Assembly (NCBI RefSeq): GCF_003423665.1
Contig: NZ_BFBY01000007.1
Coordinates: 1-64,000 of the forward strand
Reading direction: 5' to 3'
DNA length: 64,000 nucleotides
Origin: Lactobacillus rodentium
GTDB taxonomy: Bacteria; Bacillota; Bacilli; Lactobacillales; Lactobacillaceae
The notes under the pieces are model-generated. The model was not told where the DNA came from and searched no databases. It was given only the letters and a program-made list of their open reading frames with translations. Of the stretch, positions 48,066-58,341 are shown piece after piece. Each line of letters starts with the position of its first letter. The stretch's first letter is position 1. The translations under genes and the position numbers were made by a program.

Positions 48066-48974
48066 TTAAACTAATAGCCAAATGACTAAACCTAATATTT
48101 GTCCAAAAGATAATAAAATATTAGTGTTCAAGATTTTAATAAATGAGATTTGTTTACTCTGTTTCTGGAAAATAAAGCGAACTTGTTTAATCAAGTAAGG
48201 CAATAATAAGAATTCAATAATTAATACGGTCCAAGGAATACAACCAACAATCGTAGCAAAAATGGATGCGATGTAGCCGGCTAGATAAACAATTGCCATT
48301 AACCAGCAACTATTTTTAACACCGAGATAACTAACAATCGTATGACGACCATGTTCAATATCAGGTTGGGCATCACAAATATTATTAGCAAGCAATAAAT
48401 TAAAAGTACATGCCACTCCTACTCCAGAAGCTAAGATTGCTTTCCAAGTAAAGTTCCAATCTAAAGGCAAAACATGATTGATATTTAAGAAAGCTGTAAC
48501 GAAAAAGATTCCAAATCCCATGGCAATTCCTGATAATCCTTCTCCAAAAGGTGTTCCAGAAATTGAATGTCTTCCCGTTGAATAACCAATAGCCACGCTA
48601 TAACAAAAAATACCAACTAACCAAATAATCAAATTAGTTTGAAACCCTATTGCAAAAGCAAACACCATTGAGATAGCCAAGAAACTAAGAATTAAACTTA
48701 AAACTACTTTCTTACTTAAATCATAGGTATTAATAGGATTTTGTGGATCATCAATACCCAAGGCTTCTGATCTACGATTATCCCAAAAATCATCATTCAG
48801 ATTTAAAGCTAACTGCAAGAATGCAGAAGCTATTAACATTTCAATACTCAACCATAGGTTAAACAAATGGTAGTTATATAAAGTATATAAAATACCTAGT
48901 AACCAAGGTGCAAAAGTATTGATTAAAGGTTTAGGATCAACTAATTCTAAGTATCCATCTTTTTTATTTTTCAT
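48066..48974 (-). CDS. UbiA-family prenyltransferase, MenA-like
   Basis: 302 residues from the ATG at 48974 (AAGGAG site). About eight to nine spans. The two Asp-rich motifs of UbiA enzymes are visible: NLNDDFWDNRRSEALG near residue 60 (NxxxD type) and NNICDAQPDIEHGRHTI near 198. The best match in motif layout is 1,4-dihydroxy-2-naphthoate prenyltransferase (menaquinone path). No other menaquinone gene is in the window, so it may use imported precursor. It sits alone between a lipoprotein gene and the divergent P-type ATPase. Confidence 0.8.
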   Translation of the reverse strand: MKNKKDGYLELVDPKPLINTFAPWLLGILYTLYNYHLFNLWLSIEMLIASAFLQLALNLNDDFWDNRRSEALGIDDPQNPINTYDLSKKVVLSLILSFLAISMVFAFAIGFQTNLIIWLVGIFCYSVAIGYSTGRHSISGTPFGEGLSGIAMGFGIFFVTAFLNINHVLPLDWNFTWKAILASGVGVACTFNLLLANNICDAQPDIEHGRHTIVSYLGVKNSCWLMAIVYLAGYIASIFATIVGCIPWTVLIIEFLLLPYLIKQVRFIFQKQSKQISFIKILNTNILLSFGQILGLVIWLLV

Positions 48975-49151
48975 TGTTTTCTCCTTCCGTAACACAATTT
49001 TATTAAAGCACTATTTAGAAGGATAATAAATTATTCTATACCTAGAATATTTTTGATTAATTAAAGCAATTCATTATTTTTCTCTCCCCTATACCCTAAT
49101 TCCTTAAACTGCGCTACACTTAAACAGTACATAATTATAGGAGGTATATTT

Positions 49152-51419
49152 ATGGAAGAAAAAGAACTTCAGGGACTCACTGAAGCCGAAGCTGAAGCTC
49201 GTCTTAAAAAAGATGGCCTAAATGAAGTTCCGGAACCCGAATTCAATTTCTTTAAGGAATTCATGTCTAAACTCTGGAACTTATCGGCTTGGATCCTAGA
49301 AGCAGCTCTTATTTTGGAATGTATCTTAGGCAAATGGATTCAGTCTTTATTCGTTTTACTAATGTTACTTTTTGCTGCTTTTAACGGAGCAACCCAAAAG
49401 AAAAAATCACGTCGTGTTTTAAACACTATTTCTCATGAATTAACCCCTACTGTTGCTGTTAAACGTAGTGGTAAATGGAAAAAAGTTAATTCAAAATACT
49501 TAGTTGTTGGGGATTTAATCAGTTTAAAGCGTGGAGATGTTTTAGCAGCTGACGTTAAAATTGCCCAAGGTTCAATTGCCGTTGATGAATCATCAATTAC
49601 TGGTGAATCAAAAGAAGTAACTAAAAATGTCGGTGATACAGCCTACGCTGGTACAACTGTTGTTAGCGGAGATGCGTTAGCTTACGTTACTGCTACTGGT
49701 AGCAATTCTCGTTCTGGTAAGACCATTAACTTGATTAACAATTCTGCTGCCCCTGGTCACTTACAACAATTATTAACTAAGATTATTTACTACCTTTGCC
49801 TTTTAGACGGAGTTTTGACATTAATCTTAATTATTGCTGCTTTGATTCGTGGTCAAAATGTCATCGAAATGTTACCATTCTTAGCCATGATGTTTATTGC
49901 TTCAATTCCAGTTGCGATGCCTTCAACTTTTGCTCTTTCAAATTCATTTGAAGCAACTCGTTTGAGTAAGGAAGGTGTTTTAACTTCTGACTTAACTGGT
50001 ATCCAAGATGCAGCCAACTTAAACCTATTATTATTAGATAAAACTGGTACAATTACTGAAAATAAGACTGCTGTTTCATCTTGGAAAAACTTTTCTAATT
50101 TAGATAATGATAAGGTTTTGGCTTTGATTGGTGCAGCAACTGATAAACGTAGTCCTGGTATTATTGATACTGCTATCGACGATTACTTAGCTGCCAACCA
50201 TATCAAGGCTTTAACTCCAACCAAATTTACTCCATTTACTTCAAATACTGGTTATTCAATGGCCGAAGTTGATGGTTATAATGTTAAACTTGGTTCATTT
50301 AAACAGTTATCTTTAATTGATAAAAACGCTGATCAAGAAGCAGCCAAAATTGATTTTGGTGCCGGTCGTTCAGTTGCAGCCTTAATTAATGATAAGTTAG
50401 CTGGAATTTTTATCTTACAAGATAAGGTTCGTTCTGATTCTAAAGCCGCTTTAGAAGAATTAAAACGTCGTGGTATTAAACCAATTATGTTAACTGGTGA
50501 TAACCAAAGAACGGCTGCTGCGGTTGCTAAAGAAGTTGGCTTAAAAGGTAAAGTTATTTCTATTAAAGACTTTAACGATCAAACTGATGTCAATGATTTA
50601 GCCGGTATTGCAGATGTTTTACCAGAAGATAAACTTAGAATGGTCAAAATTTTCCAACAAGATGGTTATATTGTCGGAATGACTGGGGATGGAGTTAACG
50701 ATGCCCCTGCTCTTAAACAAGCTGAAGTTGGTATTGCTGTTGCTAATGCTGCCGACATGGCCAAAAAGAGTGGAAAAATGGTATTACTTGAAGATGGATT
50801 AACTCCAATCGTTAATATCCTTGATGCAGGTCACCGAGTTTACCAAAGAATGACTACTTGGTCATTAACTAAACTTGCCCGTACTGCTGAATTGACCATG
50901 TTACTAACTTTTGCCTACCTTATCTTCAACTATATTCCAATGGCCTTAAACGCTATGGTTATTTATACTATTATGAACAATATGGTAACGATGATGATTG
51001 GTACTGATAATGCTCATGTAACTTACAAGCCAGAAAGCTGGAATATGGCCAAACTTGCTAAAATTGCCTTTTCATTAGCTGCCGGTTGGACCATTATTGG
51101 TTTTGGTTTTGTGTGGTACTTAATTGCTCACGGCTATACTCAAGGTGTGGTTTCAACGATGGTTTATGTTTACCTCGTGCTTAGTGCGATGTTCCTTGTA
51201 TTGATTACCCGTACGAAGAAATTCTTCTGGCAATCTGCACCTTCACGACTAGTTTATACAGTTCAGATTATTGATGTCGTGATTACCTTTGCTCTTGCTT
51301 TATTTGGCTTAGCAATGACTCAAATTACTTGGGCAAACTTAGGTTTAACTATTTTAGTTGCTTTAATTGCCGCAATTATTATTGATTTGTTCTATCAACC
51401 CATTATGAAAAATAAATAG
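49152..51419 (+). CDS. Plasma-membrane H+-ATPase-like P-type ATPase (P3A)
   Basis: 755 residues, short N-terminus, no regulatory C-terminal domain. The actuator has SSITGESKEVTKN near 152, the phosphorylation site Asp296 lies in LLDKTGTITENK, MLTGDN near 449 and the hinge MTGDGVNDAPALK near 514. TM4 has SIPVAMPST near 255. About ten spans. Where plant and archaeal P3A pumps have Asn-Asp in TM6, this protein has Asn609-Asn610, and a Glu (580) replaces the usual Arg in TM5, so the transported ion needs care. It starts after an AGGAGG site. Confidence 0.87.
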   Translation: MEEKELQGLTEAEAEARLKKDGLNEVPEPEFNFFKEFMSKLWNLSAWILEAALILECILGKWIQSLFVLLMLLFAAFNGATQKKKSRRVLNTISHELTPTVAVKRSGKWKKVNSKYLVVGDLISLKRGDVLAADVKIAQGSIAVDESSITGESKEVTKNVGDTAYAGTTVVSGDALAYVTATGSNSRSGKTINLINNSAAPGHLQQLLTKIIYYLCLLDGVLTLILIIAALIRGQNVIEMLPFLAMMFIASIPVAMPSTFALSNSFEATRLSKEGVLTSDLTGIQDAANLNLLLLDKTGTITENKTAVSSWKNFSNLDNDKVLALIGAATDKRSPGIIDTAIDDYLAANHIKALTPTKFTPFTSNTGYSMAEVDGYNVKLGSFKQLSLIDKNADQEAAKIDFGAGRSVAALINDKLAGIFILQDKVRSDSKAALEELKRRGIKPIMLTGDNQRTAAAVAKEVGLKGKVISIKDFNDQTDVNDLAGIADVLPEDKLRMVKIFQQDGYIVGMTGDGVNDAPALKQAEVGIAVANAADMAKKSGKMVLLEDGLTPIVNILDAGHRVYQRMTTWSLTKLARTAELTMLLTFAYLIFNYIPMALNAMVIYTIMNNMVTMMIGTDNAHVTYKPESWNMAKLAKIAFSLAAGWTIIGFGFVWYLIAHGYTQGVVSTMVYVYLVLSAMFLVLITRTKKFFWQSAPSRLVYTVQIIDVVITFALALFGLAMTQITWANLGLTILVALIAAIIIDLFYQPIMKNK

Positions 51420-51430
51420 TTAATGGTTAC

Positions 51431-51479
51431 AAAAAGGACTTTACTGTTAAAAGAAAACTAACAGTAAAGCCCTTTTTAT
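51431..51479. terminator. bidirectional terminator
   Basis: aaaaaggactttactgtta / taacagtaaagcccttttt, 19-bp arms with one mismatch, between the convergent P-type ATPase and folA genes. Confidence 0.9.
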
Positions 51480-51976
51480 TTACGTTGATAATCTAAAAAT
51501 GAATAAGAATATTTATTTTTATCATCAGCTTTAAAATCTTCCTGATTCATCAAAGTGAATTTTCCATAATCCAGCTTGGGCATTTGGACATCCCCCTTAA
51601 ATTCACTATGAATTACTGTGCGATGTAAAATATCAACCTGATCACTAAATTCTTTAAATAAACTTGCTCCACCAATCACGACCACTTCTTGATCTTGTTG
51701 AGCAATCCATTTTTTTAAATCAGTTAACTCATTAAAAATCAAAACTTTATTATTTTCCTGATACTTTTCCTTTAAAGCTTGATCATGAGTTAGTACTATA
51801 TGCACCCTATTTGGCAAGATTCCAGGTAGACTGGCAAAAGTTTTGCGTCCCATAATTATGGGATGATTAAGCGTTAATTTTTTAAAATGGTGCAAATCAG
51901 CTGGCAAATGCCAAGGAAGCCTACCTTGATAACCTATATTTCCGCGCTTATCTTCTGCCCACACATAACTAATCAT
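51476..51976 (-). CDS. folA: Dihydrofolate reductase
   Basis: 166 residues. It makes tetrahydrofolate with NADPH. Motifs: VWAEDKRGNIGYQGRLPWHL at 4-24, the active-site Asp region LPADLHHFKK near 24, IMGRKTFASLP near 40 and VVIGGASLFKEF near 98. It follows thyA by 10 bases, the usual thyA-folA operon. Confidence 0.95.
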   Translation of the reverse strand: MISYVWAEDKRGNIGYQGRLPWHLPADLHHFKKLTLNHPIIMGRKTFASLPGILPNRVHIVLTHDQALKEKYQENNKVLIFNELTDLKKWIAQQDQEVVVIGGASLFKEFSDQVDILHRTVIHSEFKGDVQMPKLDYGKFTLMNQEDFKADDKNKYSYSFLDYQRK

Positions 51977-51986
51977 CTAGTTCTCC

Positions 51987-52943
51987 TTAAACTGCTACTG
52001 GTGCTTTAATCGTTGAGTGATGCTTATAATCAATCAACTTAATATCGGTCATTTCAAAATCCATAATTTTGTTTTTCTCGGGATTTAACCATAATTTAGG
52101 TGCATCATAAGGTTTTCGAGTAAGTAATTCTTGCACTTGTTCAAAATGATTATGATAAATGTGAGCATCCCCTAAGGTATGAATAAAATCTCCTACTTTT
52201 AACCCAGTTTCACGAGCAATTAAATGGACCAAGAGCGCATAACTGGCAATATTAAATGGTATCCCTAAAAACATATCTCCTGAACGTTGATACAGTTGTA
52301 AACTCAAACGATTATCATTTACATAAAATTGAAAGAGAACATGACATGGTGGTAATGCAGCACTAGGAATATCCTCGGGATTCCAAGCTGTTACAATTAA
52401 TCTTCTGGAAGTAGGATTATTTTTAATTTCTTCTATAACATTTTGAATTTGATCAATAAACTTGCCATTACGAGTTTGCCAATGGCGCCATTGCGCTCCA
52501 TAAACATTACCTAATTCACCATATTTTTTGGCAAAAACATCATCATTTAAAATTTTCTGATCAAATTTTTTCTTTTCTTCTAGATAAACTTGTTTAAATT
52601 CTGGATCCGATTCACTACGCAAACCAAAGTCAGTCATATCAGGGCCAGTATAATCACTACTTTCAATCCAACTTTTAAAAGCCCATTCATCCCAGATATG
52701 ATTATGATGTGCTAATAAAAAACGAATATTGGTATCTCCTCTTAAGAACCATAAGAGTTCACTTTTAATCAGACCGAAAGGAACCTTTTTGGTAGTAATA
52801 ATGGGAAAACCTGCTTGTAAATCAAATCGCATTTGTGCACCAAAAATACTTTTAGTCCCCGTCCCCGTGCGATCAGAACGATCATTGCCTGTCGTCATAA
52901 TTTCTTTTAATAAGTTTAAATATGGTGTTTCTAAAATTGACAT
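51987..52943 (-). CDS. thyA: Thymidylate synthase
   Basis: 318 residues, a bit longer than the E. coli enzyme because of an insertion near residues 90-140. The dUMP-binding region [11 protein letters not shown] is near residue 21. The catalytic cysteine is in [12 protein letters not shown] near 198. [20 protein letters not shown] near 218 is a strong family signature. Together with FolA it closes the dTMP cycle. The upstream gene cls is divergent. Confidence 0.97.
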   Translation of the reverse strand: MSILETPYLNLLKEIMTTGNDRSDRTGTGTKSIFGAQMRFDLQAGFPIITTKKVPFGLIKSELLWFLRGDTNIRFLLAHHNHIWDEWAFKSWIESSDYTGPDMTDFGLRSESDPEFKQVYLEEKKKFDQKILNDDVFAKKYGELGNVYGAQWRHWQTRNGKFIDQIQNVIEEIKNNPTSRRLIVTAWNPEDIPSAALPPCHVLFQFYVNDNRLSLQLYQRSGDMFLGIPFNIASYALLVHLIARETGLKVGDFIHTLGDAHIYHNHFEQVQELLTRKPYDAPKLWLNPEKNKIMDFEMTDIKLIDYKHHSTIKAPVAV

Positions 52944-53088
52944 TATGAAACTCTCCTCCCAAAATTGTATTTCTAAATTATCACATTTCGGCCAAAGATA
53001 ATATTACAATTTAAAATTTAGGTTCAAATCAATTACTTCTAATTTATGCTAGAATAATTAAGTTAACATATTAAAAAAGGAGCCTTTT

Positions 53089-54579
53089 ATGGTATTAACT
53101 TGGGATATAATTAGACGAACAATCGAAGTTTTATGGTTAATCAACGATGCCATTGCCATTTGGACCATTTTTAGAAGCCAACGAGATATTGCTTCTACTT
53201 GGGCCTGGTTATTAGTTTTAACGGTTTTCCCTTATGTGGGATTGGTTTTTTATTTACTTACTGGTCGTCAATTATCACATGATGATATTTTCAGTTTACA
53301 AAAAGAACAAAAAAAATTTCAAAATCATTTTCTAAAAAGACAACAAGCATTATTAAGAAAGCACGATTTACTTCCTAATGCTGAAAGTAGTAACCGTACC
53401 CGTCGGCTGGTTGAACTTAATTTAGCAAATGATAGTGCTATTCTTACATTTAATAATCAAGTTCAAACCTTTATTAATGGTGAAAACTTATTTGAGAATA
53501 TCATTGAAAATATTAAGCAAGCCCAAAAAACAATTGATATCGAATTTTATACCTTTTACGATGATGAACTCGGTAATCGTATGCTAGATGCATTAGTTAA
53601 GGCGGCTAAACGTGGGGTCAAAGTTAGAGTTCTTTACGATGCCAGCGGCTCACGCGGAACCAAACCAAAATTCTTTGATCCTTTAAGAAAATATCAAGGT
53701 GAAGCACAACCATTCATCTCAACTGCCGGCAATAAATTCTGGACCTCTCCACGTTTTAATTACCACCTTCACCGTAAATTAGTTATTATTGATCATAAAA
53801 TTGGTTACATTGGTGGTTTTAATATTGGTGACCAATATGTCGATAAAAGTAAAAAATTTGGTCACTGGCGGGATACCCACTTACGTGTCGTTGGACAAGC
53901 TGCAGTCATGATGGAAGTAAGATTTGCCATGGACTGGAATACTAGTTGTCGTAAATCAAAGCTACCTAAGTTTAATCTAGATCAAGAAATAGATAATTTT
54001 ACTTTAGTAGAACCAAGTAACGATCCTAATCTTGTTCCAATGCAAATTGTTTCTTCTGGTCCAGATAGTCAAAACTTTGCTCTTCGCCGTGCTTATGAAG
54101 AAATTATTGCTAAAGCTAAGGAATATGTTTATATTCAAACTCCATATTTAATTCCTGGTGATCCAATCTTAGAAGCTCTAATTATTGCAGCTAAGAGTGG
54201 GATTGATGTACGTGTCATGATTCCTTGTATGCCTGACCATGCTTTTGTTTACCGTGCAACTGAATATTATGCAAAATACTTAACCCGCAATGGTGTTAAA
54301 GTTTACAAGTATAATAACGGCTTTATCCATGCCAAAACTATGGTTAGTGGTTCCAATATTGCTTCTGTTGGATCGGCTAATCAAGATTTTAGAAGTTATG
54401 AGTTAAACTTTGAGGCAAATGCAATTTGTTATGATGAAGAGTTAAATACTAAGTTAAAACAAATTTTTGAAAATGATATTTTAGAATCTACCCTTTTAAC
54501 TAATGAATACTTTGACAAGCAATCTTGGTGGCATAAATTTAAAGAGTACTTTTCAAGATTACTTGCACCAATTTTATAA
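53089..54579 (+). CDS. cls: Cardiolipin synthase
   Basis: 496 residues. Two N-terminal spans (residues 8-60) precede two phospholipase D HKD motifs: HLHRKLVIIDHKIGYIGGFN near 223 and FIHAKTMVSGSNIASVGSAN near 417. It joins two phosphatidylglycerol molecules into cardiolipin at the inner membrane. An AAGGAG site precedes the ATG. Its spacing and length are normal for Firmicutes ClsA-type enzymes. Confidence 0.94.
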   Translation: MVLTWDIIRRTIEVLWLINDAIAIWTIFRSQRDIASTWAWLLVLTVFPYVGLVFYLLTGRQLSHDDIFSLQKEQKKFQNHFLKRQQALLRKHDLLPNAESSNRTRRLVELNLANDSAILTFNNQVQTFINGENLFENIIENIKQAQKTIDIEFYTFYDDELGNRMLDALVKAAKRGVKVRVLYDASGSRGTKPKFFDPLRKYQGEAQPFISTAGNKFWTSPRFNYHLHRKLVIIDHKIGYIGGFNIGDQYVDKSKKFGHWRDTHLRVVGQAAVMMEVRFAMDWNTSCRKSKLPKFNLDQEIDNFTLVEPSNDPNLVPMQIVSSGPDSQNFALRRAYEEIIAKAKEYVYIQTPYLIPGDPILEALIIAAKSGIDVRVMIPCMPDHAFVYRATEYYAKYLTRNGVKVYKYNNGFIHAKTMVSGSNIASVGSANQDFRSYELNFEANAICYDEELNTKLKQIFENDILESTLLTNEYFDKQSWWHKFKEYFSRLLAPIL

Positions 54580-54587
54580 AGGTATAC

Positions 54588-54622
54588 AAAAAATGCAGTG
54601 CTTAAATGCACTGCATTTTCTT
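54588..54622. terminator. bidirectional terminator
   Basis: aaaatgcagtgc / gcactgcatttt with a 6-base loop, between cls and the GNAT gene. Confidence 0.9.
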
Positions 54623-55146
54623 TATACTAAAGTTTTCACTAAAATATAGTCCGTTTGTTTATCATTACCAACTACAAAAGTATGCTCACTGAATCTCTTA
54701 AAGCCATCTTTTTCATAAAACTTTTGGGCATTATAATTTTTCTCCCAAACACCTAACCACATTTTCTTTTTATTTTTATCATGGGCAATTTTCTCAGCTA
54801 ATTGAATTAAAGCTAATCCTAAACCCTGATGTTGAAACTTATTATCCAAGTAGATTCTTTCTATTTCCAAAGCGTCAGGATCGACCTCTTCTGTTTGTGC
54901 ATCAAATTCATTAACTTTAAGATAACCTGCTACTTCGTTATCAACCTTAATAAAATAGAATTCGCTATTCGGATTCTCAATTTCCTGCGTTAATTTTTCT
55001 GAGGCATAGGCCTCATCTAAATACTTATTTAGGTCAGCCTCACTATTTTCGGCACCAAAAGTTTGGGCAAAAGTTAAACGAGAGATTTTTTGTAAATCTT
55101 GCAGATTATTAAGAGATACTCTCTTAATTTCATAATTACTAGTCAT
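54622..55146 (-). CDS. GNAT-family N-acetyltransferase
   Basis: 174 residues from the ATG at 55146, with an AAGGAG site about 11 bases upstream; the longer frame to 55185 lacks one. The acetyl-CoA-binding motif A is seen as YLDNKFQHQGLGLALIQLAE near residue 103, and motif B as KMWLGVWEKNYNAQKFYEK near 130. Substrate unknown; it could be a spermidine acetyltransferase-type enzyme or a small-molecule one. Confidence 0.88.
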   Translation of the reverse strand: MTSNYEIKRVSLNNLQDLQKISRLTFAQTFGAENSEADLNKYLDEAYASEKLTQEIENPNSEFYFIKVDNEVAGYLKVNEFDAQTEEVDPDALEIERIYLDNKFQHQGLGLALIQLAEKIAHDKNKKKMWLGVWEKNYNAQKFYEKDGFKRFSEHTFVVGNDKQTDYILVKTLV

Positions 55147-55196
55147 TAATTTTTCTTCTCCTTGCATTGCTTTTGATATAGTCATTTTATCATAAC

Positions 55197-55234
55197 AAAA
55201 AATAGACCTAACCCAACAGTTAGATCTATTTTTA
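55197..55234 (-). terminator. terminator of the oxc-frc operon
   Basis: aaaaatagacctaac / gttagatctattttt with a 6-base loop, T-rich on the minus strand after the frc stop. Confidence 0.85.
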
Positions 55235-55247
55235 AATTCAATAATGT

Positions 55248-56615
55248 TTATTCTTCGCCCTTAATAACTTGAGTTCTTGGGTTAGATGGAGCCTTTTCTT
55301 TAGAAATTACACCCTTTTCAACTAACTCCTCAATTTGATCTGGATCATAGCCAAGTGAAGATAAAATTTCTTTATTATTTTCACCTAAGTTTGGTGCAGC
55401 ATTATAAACTGGTTTGTAGTTTGATAAGGTGAATGGCATACCAATTGTCTTAAACGTACCACGGTTACCACCTTGATCAATAGTAACAATAGTTCCATCT
55501 GAGTTTAAGTCAGGGTCATTTTCCAATTCGTGCCAATCAAGAATAGGACCGACTGGAATACCAACTGCACCAAGCTTCTTAGTTAATTCAAACTTATCAT
55601 AATTCTTAGTGTAAGATTCAATTAATGGGTATAATTCTTGCTTGTGTAATTGACGGTGTTCCCAATCACTAAATCTAGGATCAGTTGCCCATTCTGGGTG
55701 ACCCATGGTGTTAGCAATAGTTTCCCAGCTCTTGTTACTGTTTTGAACAACAATATATACATAAGCATTTGGATCAGTTTCCCAACCTTTAGCCTTGTAA
55801 GTCCAACCGATAACTTGACCACCTTCAGTGTTCTCAGCACGTGGAATTGCTTTGCCCCACTTGAAGTTAGGATATACAGCGTAGTGAGGAAGTGCACCTA
55901 AGTTATCAAGCATAATTTGGTCACGCAATTTGATACGACATAAGTTCAAAACTGCATCTTGCATTGATTGGTAAACAAAAGTACCTTCACCAGTATGTTC
56001 ACGTTGAAGAAGTGCAGCTAAAATACCGATAGTTAAGTGCATACCTGAGTTTGAGTCACCAAGTGCGGCAGCAGATTGGGTAGGCACATTAAATTTACCT
56101 TCATTCCAACCTGTTGCAGTTGCTGAACCACCAGCTGATTGGGCTACTGGTTCAAAGGCCTTAACATTAGCAAAACGTGAGCCTTGGTTGAATCCCTTTA
56201 ATGAAGCATAGATTAATCTTGGGTTTAACTTGTGAAGAGTATCCCAACCATAGCCAGCTTTTTCAGCAGCACCTGGTTTGATATTTTCAACAAAGACATC
56301 GGCATCTTTCAAAAGATCGTACATGATCTTCTTTCCTTCTGGTGCCTTAATATCCAAAGTTAATGACTTCTTGTTAGCATTCAATTGTAAGAAGTAAACA
56401 CTCCATGAATCTGCAATATCAAGTAATTCATTTCTAGTTGGGTCACCAGTATTGGTACGTTCAATCTTAATAACGTCCGCACCAAGCCATGCTAATAATT
56501 GGGTACATGAGGGACCTGATTGAACTTGAGTCCAGTCCACAACTTTAATCCCTTTTAAAGGTGCATACTCATTAGTTTCATTTTCAATATTCTTGTTATT
56601 TGGTTCTTTAGTCAT
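55248..56615 (-). CDS. frc: Formyl-CoA:oxalate CoA-transferase
   Basis: 455 residues, class III CoA-transferase. It moves CoA from formyl-CoA to oxalate. The first 18 residues are a charged extension. VDWTQVQSGPSCTQLLAWLG lies near residue 26; the catalytic Asp is Asp187 in ALGDSNSGMHLTIGIL. It overlaps oxc by 8 bases on the minus strand, the known oxalate-degradation pair of Lactobacillus. Together they turn oxalate into formate and CO2 and use a proton, which helps acid tolerance. Confidence 0.94.
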   Translation of the reverse strand: MTKEPNNKNIENETNEYAPLKGIKVVDWTQVQSGPSCTQLLAWLGADVIKIERTNTGDPTRNELLDIADSWSVYFLQLNANKKSLTLDIKAPEGKKIMYDLLKDADVFVENIKPGAAEKAGYGWDTLHKLNPRLIYASLKGFNQGSRFANVKAFEPVAQSAGGSATATGWNEGKFNVPTQSAAALGDSNSGMHLTIGILAALLQREHTGEGTFVYQSMQDAVLNLCRIKLRDQIMLDNLGALPHYAVYPNFKWGKAIPRAENTEGGQVIGWTYKAKGWETDPNAYVYIVVQNSNKSWETIANTMGHPEWATDPRFSDWEHRQLHKQELYPLIESYTKNYDKFELTKKLGAVGIPVGPILDWHELENDPDLNSDGTIVTIDQGGNRGTFKTIGMPFTLSNYKPVYNAAPNLGENNKEILSSLGYDPDQIEELVEKGVISKEKAPSNPRTQVIKGEE

Positions 56616-58341
56616 TTTTATCTACACTTTCTTTTTCTTCAAGTGGTTCAAGATTCAACTTTGGGTTGAGGTTACCAATATGACCTGATTCTTTACCCAT
56701 GGCTGGGTCTAATTGAACGTTAATAATATTTGGTTTACCTGAAGCAACAGCCTTAGCAAAGGTCTCCTTCATTTCTTCATAATTAGTTACAAAGTAATTA
56801 TCTCCACCAAAGGCTTTAGCTAGTAAATCATAATGAGCAGTTGGATCAAGTTGGGTTGGACCTGGTTGATCTGGTACAACCTTGTCAATACCATTGTAAA
56901 TACCACCATTGTTTAGAATGACAATCGTAATTGGTAAGTGGTAACGACAAATAGTTTCAATTTCCATCCCGTCAAAGCCAAAGGCACTATCACCTTCAAG
57001 GGCAACTACTGGTTTACCAGTTTCAATAGCAGTGGCAATGGCATAACCCATACCAACACCCATTACACCCCAGGTACCAGTATCAAGGCGGTGACGAGGT
57101 AATTGCATTCCAATCATGTCACGACCAATATCTAAAGTATTAGCACCTTCACTAACTAAGTAAGTTTCAGGATGCTGCTCGAAGTATTCCTTAATTGGAT
57201 CAATTGCAGCATAGAAGCCAAATTCAGGTTTGGTCTTACCCTTTTCAATTCTTTGAGCAAATTTTGCATCATTCTTGGTTGTATCTGCTGCAATTGCATC
57301 AAGCCAAGCTGAATCTACTTTATAGTTAGTTTCCTTAATAGCAGGAACTAATTTATTCAAAATTGATTGAATATCTCCTTGTAAAGGAGCGTCAATTTTT
57401 TGTGAAGAATCAAATTGAGTTGCATCAATGTCTAATTGAATAAATTTAGCATTTGGATTGAATTCTGGTGCATCACCATAAGAAAGCATCCAGTTCAAAC
57501 GAGCACCAACTAAGATTACTACATCAGCATTCTTTAGTGAAAGTGAACGAGCTGCTGCGGCAGAATGCTTACTATCATCAGGGATAACACCTTTGGCCAT
57601 TGACATTGGTAAAAATGGAATATCAGTAGCATCAACTAATTCTTGTAGTTGCTTTTCAGCACGATCATAAGCAGCACCTTTACCGATAATCATCAAAGGC
57701 TTTTTAGCGGATTTGATTAAATCAACTGCTCTTTGAATTGCTGCATCACTAGGTTCTTGTGCTGGAGCTGGATCAACTGGAGCAAAGATACCCATATCAG
57801 TTTGATCGGTTGCATTGTTCAATTGTGTAATTGTATCTGCTGGCAAGTCTAAGTAAACACCACCAGGACGACCAGATACGGCAGTACGAACTGCACGTGC
57901 AACTGCTAAACCAACATCTTGTGCACGATCAACACGATAAGCCTTCTTACAAAATGGTTTAGCAGCATTATATTGATCTAAACCTTCATAATCACCTTGT
58001 GATAAATCAATAATATGTCTTTCTGATGATCCTGAAATCATAATTAATGGAAAACAATTCTTAGTTGCTTCAGCTAAGGCCGTTAAACCATTTAAGAATC
58101 CAGGAGCAGAAACTGTTAAAGCAACTCCTGGTTGTTTATTCAAGAATCCTGCTCCCGCAGCAGCATTTACAGCAGAATCTTCTCTTCTAAAACCATAATA
58201 TTTCATTCCACGTAATTCCATTAGTCTTGCTAGATCAGTTACGGGAATTCCGACAATACCATATACATTTTTAATACCGTTTTTTTGCAGTGCTTCTACT
58301 AAAATATTGGCACCAGTTCGGTTTAATAAATCTTCGGACAT
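56608..58341 (-). CDS. oxc: Oxalyl-CoA decarboxylase
   Basis: 577 residues, thiamine diphosphate enzyme making formyl-CoA and CO2 from oxalyl-CoA. The N-terminal Glu region is YYGFRREDSAVNAAAGAGFL near residue 33. The ThDP-binding motif spans EGDSAFGFDGMEIET near 462 to VILNNGGIYNGI near 485. GTWGVMGVGMGYAIATAIE near 434 is also typical. It is the first gene of the oxc-frc operon, with GGAGG ahead of ATG 58341. No membrane part. Confidence 0.95.
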   Translation of the reverse strand: MSEDLLNRTGANILVEALQKNGIKNVYGIVGIPVTDLARLMELRGMKYYGFRREDSAVNAAAGAGFLNKQPGVALTVSAPGFLNGLTALAEATKNCFPLIMISGSSERHIIDLSQGDYEGLDQYNAAKPFCKKAYRVDRAQDVGLAVARAVRTAVSGRPGGVYLDLPADTITQLNNATDQTDMGIFAPVDPAPAQEPSDAAIQRAVDLIKSAKKPLMIIGKGAAYDRAEKQLQELVDATDIPFLPMSMAKGVIPDDSKHSAAAARSLSLKNADVVILVGARLNWMLSYGDAPEFNPNAKFIQLDIDATQFDSSQKIDAPLQGDIQSILNKLVPAIKETNYKVDSAWLDAIAADTTKNDAKFAQRIEKGKTKPEFGFYAAIDPIKEYFEQHPETYLVSEGANTLDIGRDMIGMQLPRHRLDTGTWGVMGVGMGYAIATAIETGKPVVALEGDSAFGFDGMEIETICRYHLPITIVILNNGGIYNGIDKVVPDQPGPTQLDPTAHYDLLAKAFGGDNYFVTNYEEMKETFAKAVASGKPNIINVQLDPAMGKESGHIGNLNPKLNLEPLEEKESVDKND

